Shown here: in pieces, positions 6,423 through 10,523 of the stretch
Numbering within the stretch: the stretch's first letter is position 1
Layout: every line of letters begins with the position of its first letter
Assembly (NCBI GenBank): GCA_023457435.1
Contig: JAEWLS010000041.1
Span: 1-10,523 of the forward strand
DNA length: 10,523 nucleotides
Reading direction: 5' to 3'
Source of the DNA: Pseudomonadota bacterium
Lineage (GTDB): Bacteria; Pseudomonadota; Alphaproteobacteria; Rhizobiales; Rhizobiaceae
The notes under the pieces: generated by a model
Told to the model about the DNA's origin: nothing
What the model saw: the letters and a program-made list of their open reading frames with translations, nothing else
The model's database searches: none
Position numbers and translations under genes: made by a program

Positions 6423-7448
6423 ATGACCGACGACATCCTGCCGCCGCTCCGGGAGCGCGTGAGCGCCCCTCCGACTCACCAGCCGCAGCATCCCGGTATC
6501 GCCGAGTGGCGTCCGGCGACGATGGACGACGTGGATGCGGTGCACGCGGTCTATCACGCCATCGACAGCGAGGATCACCCGAACTACCTGACGAACCGCG
6601 AGCAGGTGGAGGAGGAGCTCGGCTACAGCTTCATCGACCTCGCCCGGGACACGCTGCTGGCCGTCACCGCCGACGGCCGCGTCGCGGCGGTCGGGATCGT
6701 CATGGAGCCGCCGCGCCAGGAGACCCTGGTGCGCGAGTTCATGAACGGCGGCGTGCATCCCGAGTTCCGCGGCCGCGGGATCGGACGCGAGCTGCTGGCC
6801 TGGCAGCGAGCGCGCGGCGAGCAGAAGCTGGCGGCGTCGGGCAAGCGCCTGCCCGGCTGGCTGGTCGGCTACGCGGACGTCCGCGCGCCCGGCCGGCGGA
6901 GCCTGCTCGAGGCGGGCGGGTTCGAGGTGGTGCGCTACTTCCAGACGATGGAGCGCGACGTGAGCGACCCGATTCCCGACGTGTCGCCGGTCGGCGACGT
7001 GCGGATCGAGCCGTTCCGGCCGGAGCTGTCGGACGCCGTGCACATGGCGAGGGACGAGGCGTTCCGTGACCACTGGGGCAGCCAGCCGCTGTCGGACGAA
7101 CAGTTCGCGAACCTCACCTCGGGCACGTTCGACCCCTCGCTCTCGTTCGTCGCGACGGTCGACGACGAGGTCGCCGGCGTCCTGCTGACCGACGTGGCCG
7201 AGGAGGACTGGCCGGGACAGGGCTTCTCGAGCTCGTACGTCTCGACGGTGGCCGTCACCCGGCCTTACCGGGGTCGGCGGATCGCGCCGACGCTGCTCCG
7301 CGCAGTGCTGCAGGCTTCCGCGGCACGCGGCCTCGACAAGGTGGTGCTCGACGTCGACGCCGAGAACCCGACGGGCGCGCTCGGCCTGTACACCGGTATG
7401 GGGTTCGTCACGTCGCAGCAGGAGCTGGGGCTGGTCCGTGCCTACTGA
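6423..7448 (+). CDS. Tandem-GNAT N-acetyltransferase, substrate unknown
   Basis: The 341-residue product holds two GNAT folds, each expected to transfer or bind acetyl-CoA. The first spans about residues 27-175, with the acetyl-CoA loop VHPEFRGRGIGRELL near 110-125. The second spans about 185-341, with VAVTRPYRGRRIAPTLL near 277-293 and the closing DVDAENPTGALGLYTGMGF. Both pyrophosphate loops (RGRGIG and RGRRIA) are recognisable, the second being less canonical. Tandem GNAT architecture is shared with mycothiol synthase MshD, but the identity is not close enough to call it that. ATG at 6423 is preferred because AAGGTGAG lies four bases upstream; a GTG at 6414 in the same frame is inside that site. 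The end overlaps truA by 11 bases, so it is probably cotranscribed with truA. Confidence 0.85.
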   Translation: MTDDILPPLRERVSAPPTHQPQHPGIAEWRPATMDDVDAVHAVYHAIDSEDHPNYLTNREQVEEELGYSFIDLARDTLLAVTADGRVAAVGIVMEPPRQETLVREFMNGGVHPEFRGRGIGRELLAWQRARGEQKLAASGKRLPGWLVGYADVRAPGRRSLLEAGGFEVVRYFQTMERDVSDPIPDVSPVGDVRIEPFRPELSDAVHMARDEAFRDHWGSQPLSDEQFANLTSGTFDPSLSFVATVDDEVAGVLLTDVAEEDWPGQGFSSSYVSTVAVTRPYRGRRIAPTLLRAVLQASAARGLDKVVLDVDAENPTGALGLYTGMGFVTSQQELGLVRAY

Positions 7449-8313
7449 GAATTCGCCGACCACGCGGTACCGGCTCGACATCGCCTATCAGGGCACCGAC
7501 TTCAACGGCTGGGGCCGTCAGCCCGGGCTGCGGACCGTGCAGGGAACCCTCGAGGACGGGCTGGCCACCATCTTCCGCCGCGCGGGCGAGCCGCCGCTGC
7601 TGACGGTCGCCGGCCGGACAGACGCCGGCGTGCACGCGACGGGTCAGGTCGCCCACGTCGACCTCACTCCCGAGCAGGAGGCGGTGCTGCGCAAGCCGCA
7701 CGGCAAGCGCCCACCGCTCTCGGCGGAGGAGGCGCTGGGCCGTCGGCTGAACGGCATCCTCGGGCCGGTGTCGGACGTCGTGGTGCTGGCGGCGTCCGTC
7801 GCGCCGGAGGGCTTCGATGCGCGCTTCTCGGCACTCTGGCGGCGCTACGAATACCGCGTGGCGGACCGCGCCTCCCTGCGCGACCCGCTGCAGCGGCACC
7901 GCACGGCGTGGGTGTCGTCCGACCTGGACGTGACCGCGATGGACATGGCGTCGCACGGCCTGCTCGGCCTGCACGATTTCGCCAGCTACTGCAAGGCCCG
8001 GGAGGGCGCGACGACCATCCGGACCCTGCAGGCGTTCGCCTGGCGCCGGGATCCGGACGGCGTCCTGGTGGCGGACCTGACGGCGGACGCGTTCTGCCAC
8101 AGCATGGTGCGTGCACTGGTCGGCGCGTGCGTCGAGGTGGGGGAGGGCAAGCTCGCGCCCCAGGACCTCGTCTCCCTGCGCGACGAGAAGCAGCGGACCA
8201 GCGCCTTCAAGGTGATGCCTGCGCGGGGACTGACGTTGCTCGCGGTCGGCTACCCGGAGGGTGCGGAGCTCGCACTGAGGGCGGAGCGGACGCGGGCGCT
8301 CCGGGAGTTGTAG
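7438..8313 (+). CDS. truA: tRNA pseudouridine(38-40) synthase TruA
   Basis: TruA converts uridines 38-40 in the anticodon arm of many tRNAs to pseudouridine. The catalytic aspartate is D62 in the AGRTDAGVHATGQV motif. The N-terminal RYRLDIAYQGTDFNGWGRQP, the central RFSALWRRYEYRV and the later FCHSMVRALVG segments are all family landmarks. The length of 291 residues is normal; the short insert near 75-100 (PEQEAVLRKPHGKRPPLSAEE) is typical of actinobacterial forms. The GTG start at 7438 lies inside the GNAT gene, with GGGG at 7427-7430 as a weak ribosome binding site, so coupling is likely. truA usually follows rplQ directly; here one gene is between them. Confidence 0.95.
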   Translation: MPTENSPTTRYRLDIAYQGTDFNGWGRQPGLRTVQGTLEDGLATIFRRAGEPPLLTVAGRTDAGVHATGQVAHVDLTPEQEAVLRKPHGKRPPLSAEEALGRRLNGILGPVSDVVVLAASVAPEGFDARFSALWRRYEYRVADRASLRDPLQRHRTAWVSSDLDVTAMDMASHGLLGLHDFASYCKAREGATTIRTLQAFAWRRDPDGVLVADLTADAFCHSMVRALVGACVEVGEGKLAPQDLVSLRDEKQRTSAFKVMPARGLTLLAVGYPEGAELALRAERTRALREL

Positions 8314-8319
8314 CAGCCG

Positions 8320-9159
8320 TCAACGCAAGGTCTGCGCGCCGATGACGGAGAGGAGCCGCAGCTTCTCCGCCGACTCGCTCCCCGGGACCGCGGTGTAGAC
8401 CAGCAACGAGTGCGCCTGGCCCGGGTCGATCAGCTGCTGGCAGTGCAGTTCCAGTGCGCCGACCTCCGGGTGGACGAAGTGCTTGACCTCTTTCGGGCGG
8501 AGTCCGACCTCGTGTACGGCCCACAGCCGACGGAACTCCTCGCTGCGCCGGCTGAGGTAGTCCGCGAGAGCGGCCGCCTTCGACTCGGGCCCTCGCGCGC
8601 CGGCGATCTCGCGCAGGCCCGAGGCGAACATCCGGCCGAGGAAGTCGTGGTCGGCGGGGGCGTACAACCGCCGCGCCCCCGGGTCGGCGAACCACCGCAC
8701 TCCGAGGCTGCGCTCGGGGCCGCGGAGGGAGGCGGTGTCCCCGGTCAGAGCGACACCCATCCGGCTCTGCCGGAGCGTCTCGCCGAGCTCGGTCACGATC
8801 TCGGCCGGTGTGTCGTCGAGCCGGTCCAGCACCCGCAGCAGGCCCGGGCTGACGTGCTCGCTCCCGGCTCCCGGTGCCGGCGGCGTGTGGCCCGCGAGCC
8901 GGAAGAGGTGGTCGCGTTCGGCGTGCGAGAGGTGCAAGCCCTGCGCGAGGGAGGCGAGCATCTGCTCGGACGGCTGCGGCCCGCGCTCCCGCTCCAGCCG
9001 GGCGTAGTAGTCGACCGACATGTGGGAGAGGGCGGCCACCTCCTCCCGGCGCAGGCCGCTCGTCCGGCGGCGGCTTCCCCGGGGGAGCCCGACGTCCTCC
9101 GGCTGGAGCAGCTCCCTTCGCGTGCGGAGGAAGTCAGCGAGTCCGTTCCGATCGATCAC
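8320..9159 (-). CDS. XRE-family regulator with MmyB-like ligand domain
   Basis: A 279-residue transcription regulator. Residues about 7-90 form an XRE helix-turn-helix domain with the family hallmark GLRREEVAALSHMSVDYYARLE. Residues about 105-275 match the MmyB/MltR-type ligand-binding domain, with the typical RSEEFRRLWAVHEV, VKHFVHPEVGALEL and LLVYTAVPGSESAEKL blocks. Related domains bind fatty-acid-like ligands in a PAS-like pocket; the ligand here is unknown. Such regulators are often divergent from the oxidoreductase gene they control, as here with the dehydrogenase at 9265. The GTG start (9159) fits the family N-terminus, but the AGGAGG lies only one base away, an unusual spacing. Its stop faces truA with a 6-base gap. 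Confidence 0.9.
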   Translation of the reverse strand: MIDRNGLADFLRTRRELLQPEDVGLPRGSRRRTSGLRREEVAALSHMSVDYYARLERERGPQPSEQMLASLAQGLHLSHAERDHLFRLAGHTPPAPGAGSEHVSPGLLRVLDRLDDTPAEIVTELGETLRQSRMGVALTGDTASLRGPERSLGVRWFADPGARRLYAPADHDFLGRMFASGLREIAGARGPESKAAALADYLSRRSEEFRRLWAVHEVGLRPKEVKHFVHPEVGALELHCQQLIDPGQAHSLLVYTAVPGSESAEKLRLLSVIGAQTLR

Positions 9160-9189
9160 GCCTCCTGTCTACAGCCCTCCGTCCTCCGC

Positions 9190-9214
9190 AGCCACGGATC
9201 GTCAGGCCGTGGCT
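9190..9214. promoter_or_regulatory. Candidate operator between the XRE regulator and the dehydrogenase
   Basis: AGCCACGG (9190-9197) and CCGTGGCT (9207-9214) are perfect 8-base arms with 9 bases between them, in the 105-base divergent gap (9160-9264). The repeat is of a size and spacing that suits a dimeric helix-turn-helix protein, and the adjacent regulator is the obvious candidate to bind it. A TACGGC just after the right arm (9214-9219) could be a weak -10 for the dehydrogenase. The operator role is inferred. Confidence 0.5.
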
Positions 9215-9264
9215 ACGGCACCGTGCCCGGCCGCAGGGTTGGATGCGGAACGAAGGAGAACCCA

Positions 9265-10209
9265 ATGACACGGACCATCGACATCGACATCCCCGACCTG
9301 ACCGGACGGCGCGCCGTGGTCACCGGTGCCAGCGACGGGATGGGCGTCATCATCGCGGAACGGCTCGCCCGGGCGGGAGCGCACGTCGTGATGCCCGTCC
9401 GCAGCCGCTCCAAGGGCGACGCGGTCGCCGACCGCATCCGCGCGGAGGTACCCGGCGCCGCGGTGACCGTGGAGAACCTCGACCTCGCGTCGCTGGACTC
9501 GGTGCGGGCGTTCGGCGACGGGATGCGCGCCGCGGGCGAACCCGTCCACATCCTGATCAACAACGCCGGCCTGATGACGCCGCCCGAGCGCCGCACGACC
9601 GCGGACGGCTTCGAGCTGCAGTGGGGGACGAACCACCTGGGGCACGTCGCCCTCGTCGGCGAACTCCTCCCACTGCTGCAGGCGGGTCGCGCCCGGGTGA
9701 CCTCGCAGGTGAGTGTCGCCGCGAGAAGCGGGGCGATCGACTGGGACGACCTGGACAGCGAGCGCGCGTACCGCGCGCAACGGGCGTACAGCGCGTCCAA
9801 GATCGCCCTCGGCCTGTTCGGGCTCGAGCTGGATCGCCGCAGCAGGATGAACGGCTGGGGCATCACCAGCAACCTCGCGCACCCCGGCGTCGCACCCACC
9901 AACCTGCTCGCCGCGCAGCCGGGATACGGACGCACGGCGGACACTCCCGGCGTCCGCCTCATCCGCTGGCTGTCGGCACGGGGAATCCTCGTCGGAACCG
10001 CGGAGACGGCCGCCCTGCCCGCGCTGTTCGCGGCGACGCGGCCGGAGGCCGGCGGCGGCCTCTACGGCCCCAGCGGACCGGGCCACTTGAGCGGCGAGCC
10101 GGCGGAGCAGCCGCTGTACCGTCCGCTGCGCGACGCGGCGGAGGCGGCACGCGTGTGGGAGGAGTCCCAGCGGCTGACGGGTGTCACGCTCGGCGCGATG
10201 CACGGGTGA
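9265..10209 (+). CDS. Short-chain dehydrogenase/reductase
   Basis: A 314-residue SDR oxidoreductase using NAD(P)H; the substrate is not evident. The nucleotide-binding motif TGASDGMG is at residues 20-27, and R46 after the second strand (VMPVRSRSK) favours NADPH. NNAG is at 99-102, a structural asparagine at N123 (GTNHLGH), the catalytic serine probably S150, and the active-site pair Y175 and K179 (YSASK). The pattern resembles the retinol dehydrogenase/protochlorophyllide-reductase-like group. The ATG at 9265 is chosen because AAGGAG (9253-9258) lies six bases upstream; the frame stays open far upstream to 8410 but that part lies over the opposite-strand regulator. It is probably controlled by that regulator. 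It converges with the response regulator gene across a 10-base gap. Confidence 0.93.
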   Translation: MTRTIDIDIPDLTGRRAVVTGASDGMGVIIAERLARAGAHVVMPVRSRSKGDAVADRIRAEVPGAAVTVENLDLASLDSVRAFGDGMRAAGEPVHILINNAGLMTPPERRTTADGFELQWGTNHLGHVALVGELLPLLQAGRARVTSQVSVAARSGAIDWDDLDSERAYRAQRAYSASKIALGLFGLELDRRSRMNGWGITSNLAHPGVAPTNLLAAQPGYGRTADTPGVRLIRWLSARGILVGTAETAALPALFAATRPEAGGGLYGPSGPGHLSGEPAEQPLYRPLRDAAEAARVWEESQRLTGVTLGAMHG

Positions 10210-10219
10210 CGGCGGTCGC

Positions 10220-10523
10220 TCAGCGCACCAGCCCGTTCTCGTAGGCGAAGGCGACGAGCTGGACCCGTGTGCCGAGGCCCAGTTTCGCCAGAATGCTCCG
10301 GATGTGCGTCTTGACCGTCGCCTCGGAGATGAAAGCCGTTCGGCCGATCTCCCCGTTTCCCAGCCCGCGAGCGGCGAGGAGGAACACCTCCTTCTCGCGC
10401 ACGGTGAGCGCCGAGATGGCGCCGGGCCGACGGCGCGCGATGCTCCGGAACAGCTCGCTCGTCGACCTGTGCGCGACGAGGGACGTCCCCTCGTGGACGG
10501 TGCGGATCGCAGAGAGGATGAGC
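10220..10523 (-). CDS. NarL/LuxR-type response regulator, C-terminal part
   Basis: The right window edge cuts this gene. The frame (codons begin at 10522) is open from the edge to the TGA at 10220-10222, giving the last 100 residues. The first part, LILSAIRTVHEGTSLVAH, matches the end of a receiver domain and its final helix. After a short linker comes the LuxR helix-turn-helix: LTVREKEVFLLAARGLGN, then EIGRTAFISEATVKTHIRSI, then LAKLGLGTRVQLV. This is the DNA-binding half of a two-component regulator that acts as a dimer after phosphorylation. The receiver aspartate and any partner kinase are outside the window. A GTG at 10402 is internal and not the start. Confidence 0.9.
   Translation of the reverse strand, partial: LILSAIRTVHEGTSLVAHRSTSELFRSIARRRPGAISALTVREKEVFLLAARGLGNGEIGRTAFISEATVKTHIRSILAKLGLGTRVQLVAFAYENGLVR

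Noticed and set aside
6423..7448. Mycothiol synthase (MshD) for the tandem GNAT protein
   Set aside because: The two-domain layout fits, but I could not match MshD-specific residues with confidence, and the genomic position gives no link to mycothiol. Left as a GNAT protein of unknown substrate.
8410..9264. Upstream extension of the dehydrogenase frame, which would give a 599-residue fusion
   Set aside because: This part lies opposite the XRE regulator, which has clear domains. A strong ribosome binding site and a normal SDR N-terminus place the start at 9265.
10220..10402. A complete 60-residue LuxR-type stand-alone regulator
   Set aside because: The frame continues without a stop to the window edge and encodes the end of a receiver domain, so the GTG at 10402 is internal.

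Overview
The window is high-GC actinobacterial chromosome, most likely from the order Micrococcales. From 1 to about 8313 it carries the distal part of the S10-spc-alpha ribosomal protein region in the usual actinobacterial order: secY, adk, map, infA, rpmJ, rpsM, rpsK, rpoA, rplQ, then truA. All of these are on the plus strand. As in many Micrococcales, rpsD is not between rpsK and rpoA. An extra gene for a tandem-GNAT acetyltransferase lies between rplQ and truA and overlaps truA by 11 bases.

Region by region. 1-2887 holds secY-adk-map: the SecY translocon channel, adenylate kinase and methionine aminopeptidase. secY and adk overlap in GTGA, and a candidate promoter lies at the left edge. 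2888-4584 holds infA-rpmJ-rpsM-rpsK behind a roughly 240-base leader with its own candidate promoter. A further structured 203-base gap separates rpmJ from rpsM. 4585-4705 is an AT-richer leader with two hairpins in front of rpoA-rplQ. That unit ends in a perfect 17-bp stem at 6358-6396. 6423-8313 holds the GNAT gene and truA. 8320-10209 is an accessory module: an XRE regulator with an MmyB-like ligand domain, divergent from a short-chain dehydrogenase, with an 8+8 inverted repeat between them. The right edge holds the C-terminal 100 residues of a NarL/LuxR-type response regulator on the minus strand, cut by the window end.

Together the core genes couple protein synthesis (ribosomal proteins, IF1), transcription (RNA polymerase alpha), membrane insertion (SecY), N-terminal processing (Map), nucleotide balance (Adk) and tRNA pseudouridylation (TruA). 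The 3' accessory genes look like a small locally regulated oxidoreductase module beside a two-component regulator.

The observation most worth testing is that the window may be a mosaic. From memory, the secY-rpsK proteins resemble the Cellulomonadaceae/Promicromonosporaceae type, while rpoA, rplQ and everything downstream look like Microbacteriaceae (Leifsonia-like). Base composition and intergenic style also change between rpsK and rpoA. This could be natural replacement of part of a conserved operon or an assembly chimera; sequence alone does not decide. I found no new defence system, mobile element, CRISPR array, tRNA or rRNA.
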